A DNA stretch of 64,000 nt from Nematostella vectensis (GCF_932526225.1 NC_064037.1:14149703-14213702), one strand, 5' to 3'. Positions 45,641 to 58,343 are shown, numbered from the stretch's first letter. Notes: a model not told the origin generated them from the sequence alone. Made by a program: numbers and translations.

Positions 45641-48600
45641 TTAATGCAAAGCACCAGCCGCAACGAAAGCGGCAAGAGCAGTCACCAAGACGACAGGTTG
45701 ATTGACAGCACCTGCGTTGCACTCGTCCGTCTCACAGCACGCCGCCTCGCAGTAGTTGTTATTGTCAGTGCAGCTTTTGATTCGAGCATCGCAATCTGAC
45801 TTCTTGCCGCAGCTTTTGGTTGTAGAGTCGCCCGTGCGATGCTTGAAGCACACGTCTTCGTCTTTCTTGCACGGCATTGCCATCTCTCCGCAGTTGCCAA
45901 ATGGGTTATTACAGGTGTAGCATTTTAGAGACATTGCTATGGAATGAATAAATGAAAACACGCACAATTTATGCTTGCAAATACAAGATTGATCTAGTGA
46001 GTCAAACTACAGAACATCAGTGCCGTAGCAGGCTTTGAGATAGACTTGCCCCAAGTCGCCCTCTTTGATTTTCCCTAATAGGAGTGCGCGATTTAATGGT
46101 ATTTTCCTCAATAATCAGTAAAAAAAAGTAGGCGCGCGGAGAGGACGACTTGTTCCGTTTGCACGATTTCGATTTGAATTTGCATATTTTTGCCGCGAAA
46201 AATATATGCGCGCGCTCGTTAAATGACGCTATTCTTTAGCGTCTTTAGCGCTCGCATGAAAATAACGAAACTTGAAAACGTTTTCGCTTCAAAATCTTTC
46301 CAGTCTCTATTTCTTTAAGCTGGCCAGCGGCGACGACGGCGACGGCACCAAGAACGGCGCGCGCGCTCACGAATTGCTCAAAAACGCGTTGTCGTCCGCG
46401 ACGGCAAATGTAGAATGGCATTTTCCTATTTTCACGTTCTACGCGCGCCGTCAGGAACGTCAACGGTCGTTTTGGAACATGCGCGAGTGCGCGCGCCGTT
46501 CCCGATGTCCTCGCGTAAGGTCTCTAATATTTGGGGGCACGATACAGAAACCTGAAGAAAATATAGGGGGGCACAACCCCTTATAAATATTTAAATAATA
46601 TAGAGGAGGAAGGGTCATTTTTTGGGGGGTGGGGGGGAGGAGGAATATTTCGTGTACTACCTAGGATCCTTTTTCTTTAGTTTTGGTACCATATTCGAAA
46701 AGGTGACCGGTCGGTTATTGCATTTCTCTACCGATAGAGGTGTAAAAAACCTGCAGGACGTCACCTGTCACTTGGAGGGTAAAAAAGACTGCTTCATCAT
46801 CTAAGTTAGTGCTTCAACGATTGCATATTGTGCTAAAATCTGTATCTTTATAACGACGGATACCATTAACGGTTACAAGCTTTGTTAGGTAGATTTTGGG
46901 CACTTATACAAAACCAAACATTTGATGGTATACAATGCACTAACAATACAACAGTTTAATATTTATGATGTTTTTATGCTATTCTTACGATAATTGAAGT
47001 GGAAAAAAACGTTTTGAGTCTAGTAGTGATAATTGGGGATTAATTAAGCGACAGGTGTAGAGCATGACTATAAAGATAGTATAATTTAAACAAACACTCC
47101 AAAGCTTATGATACAAACCACATCCACTTTGTGTGCACTTCAGTTTATGAGAGGGACTAGTGTTTTTTGTTTTGTACAACGAATAATCGAGGCCAAAACA
47201 GAGCAGAACAAGGAGAGAAGTACATCTAAATACATCATCTGTGTTCAGTTTGTTTGTAACAAAAAAAAAATCCTGGCTTTGGGACATCCCCAATACAACA
47301 ATTACAACAGTGTCAACAGTTTTGTGACGCGCCACCTAATTTGTCTACCTTTTTTCCTAATTAGTCGTAGTTGATGTAAAGCGAATGATTTGGGCTTTTG
47401 TTGAAAAAGCAACCTACTTACAAGAAAAATTTGACGTGACACAATATTAGTTTAACTTATATTACTTTAAGGATTATGATCATAATCATTTCTGCTTGGA
47501 GTCCTTTATTGGGGTTGCGTTATAATAGTCTTTTTGCGCGTGATGTCGTCGGCTTACAGTGCTTATGTACGCCACGATGGAATACTTCGGACTTCCCACT
47601 GCCCACTGGCGCGCAAAGGAGATATCAAAACTCATTTTACCAGTTTTACAGCCACGAGAACAGATGGTAATAGTTCTATATGCGTTAATTATTAGGGACT
47701 GTAAGTTTTGTAGTCAATCGCACATACAATAAAAACATTAATTAACAAAAATGTGTATTAAAATCTATCCTTTTTCATGCTATGGATGTTTGTTTGGCCG
47801 CTTTTTGTCAAAAATTGTTTTCTCGAAAGCATGCCGTGCGGGTTTTAATTAACCTATTTTTATGAGTGTTTATAGTTAAAGAATGTCGATCACCCACTCC
47901 TTTGTTATTGTTTATCATCGAAAATAGGTTTATTCGCAAGGAAACTTCTAAATAACAATCCACGAATGAAGTCTGATATGTTATTCAAGATATTTGATTG
48001 AAACAAGAGACCATCATGGTCTCTTGATTGAAAATATCTTGGCGACTTGCTTTAATTAGCCGATGGAAATGGGTGCTTCGGTGACTCACCATTTAGCGGG
48101 AGCATAAAATGATTGGCCTTCTTTAATTGTATAAAGCATAAACTTTTTCAGTTAATTTTGAATTTGAGAACTTTGAAAGGTGTAAACATGCAACAATTAT
48201 TTGCAAGAAATACATGAATGATTCTGTTTCTTTTATCTAAATTCCTTGTGTTGTATTTATATGATGATTGTTATTTTTGGGGAAACGTTTATCATTAAGT
48301 GAGAGTAGGATGACAAATATGCTTATAGTAAAATGCAACCCATTGAAAACAAAACACTTTTAAGATTATAAATATTTAATTAGCCACTCCCAGTTACTTT
48401 CACACTATAAAAGAAGGGCGGAATCGCGTTAACAGAACTTAAGAACAGGTGAAAAATTGAAACAGAAAACTATTGTGAGCGATTTGGAGAGCTCACTAAA
48501 TTAACGTAACCTATTAAACTGTCAGCAGGATTTCAAACTTTTTTTTGGTTTCAGTAAGGACTATATCGTTATTAGCTACTTTAAATTGTTTATCAGATCA

Positions 48601-49080
48601 ACCATTGTAATTCTTGGAAGTGGAAGCAAGGTGTTTTTCATTTGGGCTTTTGAGCAAAAAAATAAAACCCATCGGTGATGATCTACTGCGTGCAGTCTTT
48701 TTCTGCTGGCCCGTGTCAGATGAGTTATATGCTAAATGTTATCATATACCATCTAATTTATTGTTCTATGGATCTTCGATATTTTGAGGAAATTCTGACC
48801 ATACAAAACAAGAGCACGCAAAAAATTCCGGAAAACAATTCTGAACACGGCAAGAGAAATCAGTTGCTTCACCGTCAGATATGGGATCCATGTCCCTTCT
48901 TTGCAAAAATGTTCTCTGCTTTATGTGTTTAATCATATCTAACACATTCAGGGAACCCGGACCAGACACGGATATACGATTTCAAGAGGTATATATATAA
49001 AAAAAAGACAAAGACCATGACTTACCTGTTGGAATAAGGACGCAAACTGCAGCCATGACTATAAGTGTGAACTTATTCAT
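45641..49080 (-). CDS. Secreted GPI-anchored Ly6/uPAR-type three-finger protein, 2 exons
   Basis: Exon 1 (49080-49026) encodes the signal peptide MNKFTLIVMAAVCVLIPT. Exon 2 (45936-45641) completes the codon split by the 3.1-kb intron and encodes the mature protein, 116 residues in all. The mature part starts LKCYTC, has 12 cysteines and ends its domain with CCETDECN, the CC-x4-CN pattern of Ly6/uPAR (three-finger fold) proteins. A hydrophobic tail, VVLVTALAAFVAAGALH, after a small-residue stretch fits GPI attachment. Likely extracellular, membrane-anchored; ligand unknown. The split between signal peptide and domain is typical of this family. Despite sharing the fold with snake three-finger proteins, nothing here indicates a venom component. 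Confidence 0.88.
46020..46600. repeat. GC-rich repeat patch in Ly6 intron (family J fragments plus CGCGCG block)
   Basis: GCCGTAGCAGGCTTTGAGAT at 46023 and ATTTGGGGGCACGATACAGA near 46529 are family J pieces. They flank a CpG-rich stretch with GGCGCGCGCGCTC and ACGCGCGCCGTC in opposite orientations. Confidence 0.5.
47880..48124 (+). repeat. Interspersed repeat family K, copy 4
   Basis: Starts GAATGTCGATCACCCACTCC and ends GCGGGAGCATAAAATGATTG; shares the ACGAATGAAGTCTGATATG block with copy 1. It contains a small internal palindrome, AAGAGACCATCATGGTCTCTT, not seen in the other copies. Confidence 0.72.
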
Positions 49081-49460
49081 TTTCTTGCTTGCCTTCTTGA
49101 AACAATTCCAGCTTTCAGTAAAGTATAGTTGTAATAGAATTCCGGCGGTGGTGCAGTTCCAAATGGTGCATTTAGCAACGCAAACGATTGGTTACAACAA
49201 ATACTAGCTTTCCTATGACGCCTTGCGCGGTATTTCAACGTAGTCCAAGGCGTTATGTTCGGTCGGGTCTCCTAAGGTGTTTCGGATTTTTTTTGCTTTC
49301 CCCAATCTCTCTTGTCTTGGCAAGCAAAGGTATCCCGAACGCAACACTAGGGACCAGGCTGCGCGGACTTCATAAAGGTGACTAGAGAAGGAATTAAGGA
49401 AAATCTAGAAATTTTGGCTATTTTCCTGCAGAAGTCTTGTTAAGTATTTTTTTCGAACAA

Positions 49461-49524
49461 AGCCTCCCTCGCAGGCGTTTTAAGGCAGGTCGCTCATTGC
49501 CTAAAAACGCCTGCGAGCGAGGCT
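49461..49524. mobile_element. Hairpin of the AGCCTCCCTCGCAGG family
   Basis: AGCCTCCCTCGCAGGCGTTT faces AAACGCCTGCGAGCGAGGCT around a short loop containing GGCAGGTCGCTCATT. Arms about 26 bp with one indel-type difference. Confidence 0.8.
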
Positions 49525-50968
49525 ATTTCGAACAAAGCACCTAAATGAATAAGCCCAGCAAAATAGATGGCTTAAAATTTGTCGAGAAAATCAATATTTC
49601 TAGGTTTCATTCGCCACCTCAAAATTTCATCAACTTAGCGCTTTGTAGTTTGAACTAAGCGAAAAGTGCCCAATGTTTTACCACAAATAGAGTCATCTCG
49701 AATAATGGGCTGTCATGTCATACAGTAAGTAGCATGTGCACAGCTAAAAGGAACAAATGCCACTATTATTATATCGAAGCCGGCCCCAGAGCCCCATATG
49801 TAAAGAAATATGGAACAGCTATGCGAATCAAATTTCGTGTTATATTGGCGGGAACCCTGTGGTGTCACAAATCAGCCATCAAGACGTGCAACTTCTAGGC
49901 TGATAGGAGACAGGAGAGTCATCGTCACGAAGACGTATATTTTTTTAGTAAGCGGGGCATAAGCGGTCAAACAATCTGTTTCTTGATTTTCTTGGGCAAA
50001 GGGAGGTAGCTTGAGCCTGGTTTGTAGAGAGCCATGTTTAAATCTAGATCTTCTTGGTTCGCCTCGTCGACTTGTTTCACCATCTCTTCGGGGTTCACCG
50101 TAGTCATACAGGGACTCCTAAAATAAAGCTCGGAACCACCGACTTTCCGCTTCACAAACTTCACCACGACACTAGCGAACCACTACGACCCTTCTTTTCT
50201 GTAGGTTTTCGGTCTAACCGGTGTAGGATGAAAGTTATCTTAGCGGCAAAAAAACACGCAGAGGTCGTATTTTTCCCGGATGCGTGGCTTGTATTTAAAG
50301 TTTGCAGAGTGTTCTGCTGCGGGTCCTTAGACAAATTTCTATTCGAAAAAAGAAAAAAAAGCAGAATTGACACTCTCAGCAAAACGCTCGAAGTCTAGCA
50401 TCGTTGTGCCAGAGCAAGCATAAATTGACAGTTGCTTGTATTATTTTAATAAAAAAAAAATACAGCTATTATCATACTGAGAGAATGCCCTAGGGCATCA
50501 TTAAGTCCTTGGGACATAATTAATTCATGACCTCAATACCCCTCTCTCTGCTAACACACCGCTTTCTGGTTATGTTTTATTGTCTCGACCTTTTTACAGA
50601 TCAGAATCAGTAGTATTAAGCAGCGCTACCGCTTATACCAAGTGTTCAAGGTACCCATTCTTCAACGTTTTCAACAAACCTTTGCCCGCATTAGAATTGA
50701 CTGTTACTTGTCGAAACTCCATTTTTTTGTACTGTTTTTATGTCTAAATCAAGATTTTTCAGTGGCCTAAATCAGCTATTTTGTGTTGTTGAGGTGAGGC
50801 CAACCATCAAATGCATAATACTAAACATTTTCGTGATATCGTCGGAGAGAAGTGAGGACTAGCTCGCCACTTGGGGAGGTACCAGGTTTATTTTATCTTC
50901 CACAACGAAGTTACAACTCTGCAAACAAGACAAACTCTGGAAACAACTAACAACTAAAAGATCCACGC
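49525..50968. other. Intergenic stretch, no supported gene
   Basis: A 66-codon frame on the minus strand (50167-49967) starts with GTG rather than ATG and has no family resemblance. Otherwise AT-rich sequence with no recognised repeat. Confidence 0.4.
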
Positions 50969-51222
50969 TTAAAGCCGCATTGTCACCAGTTTACTTCCGG
51001 TCGATTACGTAACAATCTCCTATGATTTTTTATGGAAACTGCGGAAAATATTTCAAACTTTTAAAAGCAGGTTGTCTGTTGGTAGTTTCTTCGAGGATTT
51101 GACTGATAATTTATAGCGGATGGCCCGTTTTATAGCGCGGATTTTAATAGATTCTTTTATCTTTTGACGGTTGAGGTTCCCGACGGACCTCCGGAAGTAA
51201 ACTGGTGACAATGCGGCTTTAA
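50969..51222. mobile_element. MITE family D, copy 2 (inverted)
   Basis: Bounded by TTAAAGCCGCATTGTCACC and GGTGACAATGCGGCTTTAAA. Internal blocks ATAGCGGATGGCC and TTTTGACGGTTGAGGTTCC are the complements of those in the 11774-12022 copy. Confidence 0.87.
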
Positions 51223-51388
51223 ATGCTCCCCTTTTTGTATGCTGTCAGAGGTTAAACAGGCCTTTGACAGAGGTTGCCTAGTTACCTTTCAGTTTAAGCT
51301 CTCCATGTGTCCAATTCATGTCGTTACATTCACTTAGATCGATTAATACCAGTAACGCAATTCATGTACGCTAGCGTAACATAGCAGG

Positions 51389-51559
51389 GCCGTAGCAGGG
51401 GGTGGGACACTGGGGGCACGTGTCCCGCGCCTCAATATTTTCAAACATTATAAGGAAAAGACCAATAAGGGCAATGCTTTGCCCCCAACCCTCCCACCCC
51501 CAATGCTTTCTCAACGTTTCTGTATTGTACCCTTCTAATATTTCAAGGCCTGCTACGGC
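51389..51559. mobile_element. MITE family J, longer copy (TIR GCCGTAGCAGG)
   Basis: 171 bp from GCCGTAGCAGGGGGTGGGAC to AATATTTCAAGGCCTGCTAC plus GGC. Ends are inverted repeats; interior has CACTGGGGGCACGTGTCCC and TTTCTGTATTGTACCC. Confidence 0.8.
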
Positions 51560-52261
51560 ACAGGACATTTCGAACAGACTCTAGATATATTTTTGATAAG
51601 TTAACTTGCTTCGGCTAGAGAGTACGAGGTCTAAATAAACAGCAATACGATAATGAGTTCCGCCTCCTCGCAAAAGGTGTAACTCGCTTTCAGGCTTGAA
51701 AATAGACTAAGCTGTCCACCTTTTTTCAATCAACTTTTAGCGGCTAAATCATATTTAAGAAATCGAAATAAAGATTAATTTGGTTCCTCTACTAGCCTCT
51801 GGTGCAAGTAGTTAAGAATATCCCAATAAATATAGCTGTCAAATTACCGCGTAATATATGTTACACTTGTATCTTGTACACTTTATTATGCTAATAATCG
51901 CTTATAGTGTTTTGCCTGATTCTACGGAGATATCTAGCGTGATGATAAATATGACTTGAGAAAGAAAAATCAAAAATGCGCTGCTCTCATGACTTCTCTC
52001 CACACTTTGAGTTATGAGACAAACTTAAAGCCATTGATCCAAAGCTAGGACACCCTAAGTGCAACAAGTTTTGATCTATCCCTAAATAAATAGATAGACC
52101 TCGGGTTTTAAGGCGAAATCATGTAAAGTAAAAGGGGACTTGTGCTAAGAGATCACGTGACTGTTTGGGTGACAAACTACCGCGCGCTCTGCCTTTTAGC
52201 GGCAAAAAAAACAGCAAACTTATTCAGCGCTTACCAAAAAAATGATTTTTTTTCGTTTATC

Positions 52262-52347
52262 ACTCGACCGAGTTTGAAGCCATTTCGGCAGCGATTTCAC
52301 AGGGTTACTGTGAAACCGCTGCCAAATGGCTTCAAACTCGGTCGAGT
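52262..52347. repeat. Near-perfect 41-bp hairpin with 5-base loop
   Basis: Left arm 52262-52302 and right arm 52308-52347 pair along their full length with one bulged C and one A/G difference, around the loop GGTTA. Arms begin ACTCGACCGAGTTTGAAGCC. Imperfect pairing extends about 9 bp further. It lies 227 bp past the stop of the fibrinogen-like gene. Confidence 0.9.
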
Positions 52348-53887
52348 AATAAGCGACACAACAAGTGAGTATTGCGAGTCATTTTTATTCATTAAGACAA
52401 ATTTTAAGATTTTGATTTTTGACCTTCAAAGTGCATATAATGAGCTTGGGCTGCCTATGGTTAAACACTTAAGCCAAAGCCTCGCAAACGAGATCACACC
52501 CATTCTCTGAAAAAAGTCCCAAAATATACACACGCTATACATTCCTTACTAACATAGCTACTTTCTTCATTGATTAGTAATGCCCGCGCCAAGTATACCA
52601 AATAATCCCCATTGATAACGGACAAGGGGCGCTGTTGTAATACGGGTTGTTAAGGTTACAATGAAAGCAAGCGTTGTGCCACCAGCCACCGCCGCCATAT
52701 TGCGCAGCGCAGTTTTGGCCTGGTTTCTGATCATTGTCTTGGTCGTAGGTTGGAAATTTCATCCCGTTGGCAGGGTCAAGCGAATCCCCTGCATCTCCTG
52801 TTATGAAAGATAGTGTTATTGTTATTATTAATGAATAAAGAAACTACGCAATTTTTGCAAATGTGTTTCCCTTCTTTTTTGTAAATTGAGTAAAACGCTG
52901 TACTTATTTAACCTGGGAGCGAATTTAGGTAAGATGGTATTCATTTATATCCTCTGATAGAGATTCCGAAGAAGACTTGGTATTTTTCGTTGTAAATTTT
53001 AGCAACTCGCGTTTCTCATTAGGAAAAGTTCGTTTATTACCTCGATGGTGGGGGTGGGGGCGGGGGCGGGGGCGTGAGAATTTTGATAAAAGTAAGGGCT
53101 AAAATTAATTGCCCCACCCCTTCAGGAGGAACAAAATTTCCCATGCCCACCCCCTTTACGCTTCCCCCATATTTTCGGTGCCCCCCCTTTCCAGAAAAAG
53201 AAGAGAGAAGAAGCAAAGGAAGAACGGCAACGACAACGTCAAAAAAAAGCGAGCAGGCATTTGCTGCAAGCTGGTCAGAAAAGGAGGTTAAGGAATTGGC
53301 TGAAAACATTAATTAAGAAAAAGTAAAAGCACTAAATTTTTCAAAGATTCCACTAAATCCGGGTTGTCAACCTGATAAAGTTTGATGCTAGATATGATGC
53401 AGAACCCGGTTGGGAACTCTCCAGAATCTTGAACAGGGTGATCGTCCTAACTTTTAGGGTATAAATTTTCGACCGACTACTTTGTTGAAGGATTTTTCCG
53501 ATTCTGCTATCTCTTAGGGTTAGAAATTCCTACGACCACACCCAAAGTGCTATCCCTTAGGGTTAAAACCGGTTTTGCCGACGATCACCCCATCCCCCTC
53601 CCCCCGCCCCGGGATTCAGAAGAAGCAATATGGTTTGCCGATCTTCTACTTGCAAGAAAAGCCCAGCACAAGAACAGAAAGAGACAGAGTGAGACAGCGA
53701 AACAGATATGAGCAACGATTTTAAGACAGAATGAGCGCTGATAGCTCTAGTTCAGTTTGTTTTGCACTGAATTCTCCCAATCGTTACAGGGCCATACGTG
53801 GTAAATATATGTAATGATCATATCATTTCATCTGACTCTTTGTAATCACCAATTTAGGGATCAATCAAACACATTTTTCCCATGCAG

Positions 53888-53972
53888 ATATGTTTTCTAC
53901 GGTCCTAATGTTCGCAATCACCAGTGGTGCTACAAGTACTCCGTCAAAGCATACTCCGACATACAAGTGTAA
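53888..53972 (+). CDS. Possible isolated terminal exon (weak)
   Basis: After a strong acceptor-like TTTTTCCCATGCAG, a short frame YVFYGPNVRNHQWCYKYSVK ends at a TAA at 53970. No partner exon is convincing, and the stretch sits antisense within intron 3 of the decayed fibrinogen-like gene. Listed only because the splice context and composition look exonic. Confidence 0.15.
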
Positions 53973-56288
53973 CTCTTTTCTGTCTTGTAATGTAACAGTC
54001 CAACAATCAGGAGAAAGAATAAAAAACCACTCCTAACTCTCAATATTCAACCATGAGATTTTACTCTCTGTTTCTCTTTTAGCGCGCGGAGGGGCATGGG
54101 TATTACACAGGTACCCCGTGGGGACTGGGACGCACCGCCCCACAAGCCTTAGATAGACACGACAAAATAGACTCTTTTTTTTAAAAACGTCTAATTTCCT
54201 GTTGAGGCTTGTCCGTTCCTGTTTTTGGAACATTTTAAGGCTAAAGTGGTTTCAATGATATTCTTTAATTTTAGTGTAGCAAAAATAATTACCGATCAAT
54301 TAGGAAGAGAATAAAGAAACAAGAAATAATAGCGGAGCCATGGGTTTAGAAATGTGGGATATGTTTTGACAAGTTTTGTTAAGAGATATTGATTAATTAT
54401 TGATAGACATTGATTGACTTTATGAAACCGCTTAATAATCACTTAGCACATGAGGAGAATGACTGACATACTGTATGAACACGAGAGCCAACCGGAGGAA
54501 ACAGATAAAACAAGTTAAATCTAACCTGGAAATACTAGAGAGTTATGCCCGCCGCATAAGTAAGTGAAATCATTGATGTAATTTAGATAATCAGAGTTAT
54601 GATAGCAGCAAATGTGAAACCATAATCAGCAATTATAATGAATTTCAGATCGAATAAAAACTCATCAAATTATACGATTCGTGGCCGAGTGTTTCTTCTA
54701 TGTATCTTAGCGGAACAAGCTATGCGACTTAGTTTATGTGGTCACCGCACGGGTAGTGTGTAAATATCTGAGTCTCGGCATGTTCTTAGTATGTTTAGTG
54801 AAATCTCAGACTGGACGTTCTTATTAAAAGGGTTCTTATAAAAAAAACTGTAAAATCTTTGCGTTTTTTTAAGGTAGCCTATTTTATCAGACGTCCATAG
54901 ATCATTCGCTTTGCTTCCTATGAAGCGAGCTAGCTCCAAGCCTACCGTCTAATGAAGAATTAGGCTATTCTCAAAGTCATTGTAACTTTATATGACTACA
55001 ATTTTTCGATGATTTTTAGATTTAAAACCGCCAGTAATCTATATCTTCTTGTGACACAAACCGAAGGGAGTGATTATAAGCGCAAACTGACAGCAATCAA
55101 TATATAGATATTTACCTGAATTGTATCTGTATTTCAGGGCAAGGATGTACTTCGAGCCTTGTTTCCAACTGAAAAGTTATCATATTCGGAGACTCTGATA
55201 ATATCACCCCAATCTTGAAGCCTCACACGCAGCATTTTCGCGCCCGAACTGTTGGTCAGCCTGTGGATATTGTCAAGACCCAACATGAAGTTGTCGTCTC
55301 CAGGAGTCCCGATCCCTACGCTGTACTCATCAAACGTTCGTCTGAAGTCAACAGAGTCCGAACTTCTTTGTTGAATAACAGTCCAGACCACAGGGGCATC
55401 GTCAAACACGCATCTTACCTGTTACAAGAGAGTGGAAGACGTCGTTAGGCAAACATAGAAAAAACGATGGGTAAACGGATGGAAAAGGAATATTCTGGCA
55501 AGCAACATTCCGTGACAATAGTAGCTAAAACGTTTTAACCGCTTGCAAAAAAAAAATAATAAAAAAGCAAAATAAAACAACATCTTATTTTCTTGTGAAA
55601 AAGGCGACCCCCCCCCCCCCCCTCATCTGGGAGTGGGGGGTTGGTGATGGGGAAATTTCGACGAGATGGTATAGTCTGTTGTTCTAAGAGCGCCTTTTTG
55701 TAAAATGGGTGGGGATATGGGTAGGGGGGCTCACGTTTTTTTGTCACGGATTGGAGCTAGCTATACCACTAGTACTCACCAAAAAAGGCGTGTGGCTGTC
55801 TGGAGAAAGATAATAATTCCCATTTTCCGAAAAAGGGTTGCAGGCGAATACTTCCTCACACGAGAGTGCTGGAAATTTGTATGCACTCCCCAAAGGAACT
55901 AGAAACAAAAAAAACATCTATTTTCAGGCTGAAGTTGCAAGTTGAAAATTCATCACATTAGCGTTAAATCCTCATGGAAAACGGGCAAGCCGTCCATTGT
56001 GGGACCATGTAATACATTTTTACATACAAACGCTGTACGGTGGTACCTTTATTAAGCGGCCACTTAGCAAAGCCTAAACATTTTGGTCTTGGCCACTCTT
56101 TTCCTGTCCCTAATTATTCATTATTCGGGTAATGTAGAAACTATCGGAAGATTCCCCCACATTGGATTGATGCATCACAGACAAATCAATTGGAAAGAAA
56201 ACAATAGAACGGGAATGCAATACAAAAATGAGGTAATCCAGCCAATCCTGTTAGACCTTACGAGCGGACTTCTACATTTCTCCATTCA

Positions 56289-56452
56289 GGGGCGTGTCTA
56301 GGGGGGTGGCCCAGGGGGCCCGCCCCCCCCCCCCTTCTAGCCGCCAAAAAAACAGTAATTGTATGAGACATTATCTATAACACAGGAGACAATGCCTTAA
56401 AAAGACCTTTTGGGCCTCCTCCTGTAAAAAATCCTGGCTACGCCGTTGCCAT
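56289..56452. mobile_element. Short GGGCGTGTCTAGG/GGCTACGCC-type repeat
   Basis: CAGGGGCGTGTCTAGGGGGG at the left and TCCTGGCTACGCCGTTGCC at the right are imperfect inverted ends around a CCAAAAAAACAGTAATTG core. Lies in intron 1 of the fibrinogen-like gene. Confidence 0.55.
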
Positions 56453-57187
56453 TATTTAGAGTTGAAAATATTACCTTTATTTAACGACCAGAAAAGAAGA
56501 AGAGCAAACAATTGGCCATGTAGAGAAAAATATCGATTGTTTAAAAAATACCACAGAAATGTATATAATATATATTTTTGGTCATTCGGATTAATAGAGC
56601 ACAGCTTAAAAAACCTCTGTCCCTAAGTAACCTCACATCGCGAAAGAGTTTCCTAATTCCCCAGTTCCTAATCAGGAACTCAGTAGGCCAATTGACTAGG
56701 AACCAAAAAGCACCAAACGAAGAAGAAACCAATAAGAAACCAAGAAGTTTCAGGAAACATAATCACCGCGGTAATAGGAATCCGGTTTTTCCTTTCTTTC
56801 GTACTACTGTGTTTATACCCCAACAACACCTTACCTCTCAGCTCCATATGGTGCCCATACTCATATTCAGCAAAATCATCCGGTTTCGCTTCCTTGTCCC
56901 CTTTATTCAGTTGGCACGTCAGACTGTCGTAAAGAAAGTTGATGCTCTGGCACCGTTTGTCTTTCTGACATTCGGCATAGCACAACATCGGATTACCTTC
57001 TTGTAGTGTTTTTAAAACATGGTTTACAAGTCGCCTTCCCTGGATTGGGATAGATAATTTCGGACCATTATCAGCATCACAAATTTGGCATTTTCCTGTT
57101 GTAATTAGCATGAAAACTAGAAGACCTAAGATTTGAAATCTCACAAAAAAGATTTTCATGACTGATGTGAATAACCAGCCTCAAAGA

Positions 57188-57580
57188 AACATAGGATAAC
57201 CATGTGGTATTTTTTGTTTAAATATTGATAGTGCCTAGATGCATTCTTTTATGTATTGCCATTGTATGGGTAAATTAAATCTCTGGCAGATCGGGACTCA
57301 TTTTGTTCAATCGCAACAGGACATGGACGAGGCAATACAAGAAATATGTGAATAATAAAGGGGTCGATTACATAACGGTATGATGCTTTTGTAAACATTC
57401 CCTTGTGTCGTCTTTAAAATGTCGTTATATGGGGATCTTAGAGGTAAACACAACGCAGAAGTGCTTTAAACAAATAATTCACCCTCATTTTTGTTACTAT
57501 TTCAATCTACTGTATAAGCCACGGCTCATTGGGTCATTCCTCCGTCTTTACTCCCCCCCTCTCTCTTTCTCTCTCTTAAT

Positions 57581-57616
<36 letters not shown>

Positions 57617-58283
57617 TCCTTCCTTCCTTCCTTCCTTCCTTCCTTCCTTCTTTCTTTCTTGCTTTCTAAGCCACGGTTCATTGGGTCATTTCTCCGTCTT
57701 TACTCCCCCCCTCTCTCTTTCTCTCTCTTAATTCTTTCTTTCTTTCCTTCCTTCCTTCCTTCCTTCCTTCCTTCCTTCCTTCCTTCCTTCCTTCCTTCCT
57801 TCCTTCCTTCCTTCCTTCCTTCCTTCCTTCCTTCCTTCCTTCCTTCCTTCCTTCCTTCCTTCCTTCCTTCCTTCCTTCTTTCTTTCTTGCTTTCTTTCTT
57901 TAACATAGGATAACCATGTGGTATTTTTTGTTTAAATATTGATAGTGCCTAGATGCATTCTTTTATGTATTGCCATTGTATGGGTAAATTAAATCTCTGG
58001 CGGATCGGAACTCATTTTGTTCAATCGCAACAGGACATGGACGAGGCAATACAAGAAATAAGTAAATAATTAAGGGGTCGATTACATAACGGTATGACGC
58101 TTTTGTAAACATTCCCTTGTGTCGTCTTTAAAAGTCCTTATATGGGGATCTTAGAGGTAAACACAACGCAGAAGTGCTTTAAACAAATGATTCACCCTCA
58201 TTTTTGTTACTATTTCAATCTACTGTATAAGCCACGGCTCATTGGGTCATTCCTCCGTCTTTACTCCCCCCCTCTCTCTTAAT

Positions 58284-58343
<60 letters not shown>

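Larger units (their letters stand above)
52574..57159 (-). pseudogene. PAN/apple + fibrinogen-like gene with a frameshift and an early stop
   Basis: Exons 57159-56835, 55898-55780, 55418-55116 and 52797-52574. Exon 1 has a signal peptide (ILGLLVFMLITTGKC region) and a PAN/apple domain with spaced cysteines. Exon 2 opens the fibrinogen-like domain (LSCEEVFACNPFSENGNYYL). Exon 3 has VVWTVIQQRSSDSVDF, LGLDNIHRLT and YDNFSVGN; exon 4 has DAGDSLDPANGMKFPTYDQD and GGWWHNACFHCNLN. Splice phases demand a 304-nt exon 3 but it is 303: after NFSVGN the frame slips near 55150-55160, and the family sequence (KYILALKYRYNSG) continues one frame over. In exon 4 an in-frame TAA (52574-52576) follows WRGHY, and family-like SMKKVAMLVR continues past it. 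Normally a secreted recognition lectin-type protein. Two independent lesions argue for a decayed gene; sequencing error could explain either. Confidence 0.85.

Noticed and set aside
49967-50167. A 66-codon minus-strand frame
   Set aside because: Starts at GTG, not ATG, with no homology or splice partner I could recognise.
53200-53320. Lys/Glu-rich frames after a TTTTCCAG acceptor-like site
   Set aside because: Two frames look equally protein-like, no partner exons fit, and it lies antisense in an intron of the fibrinogen-like gene.
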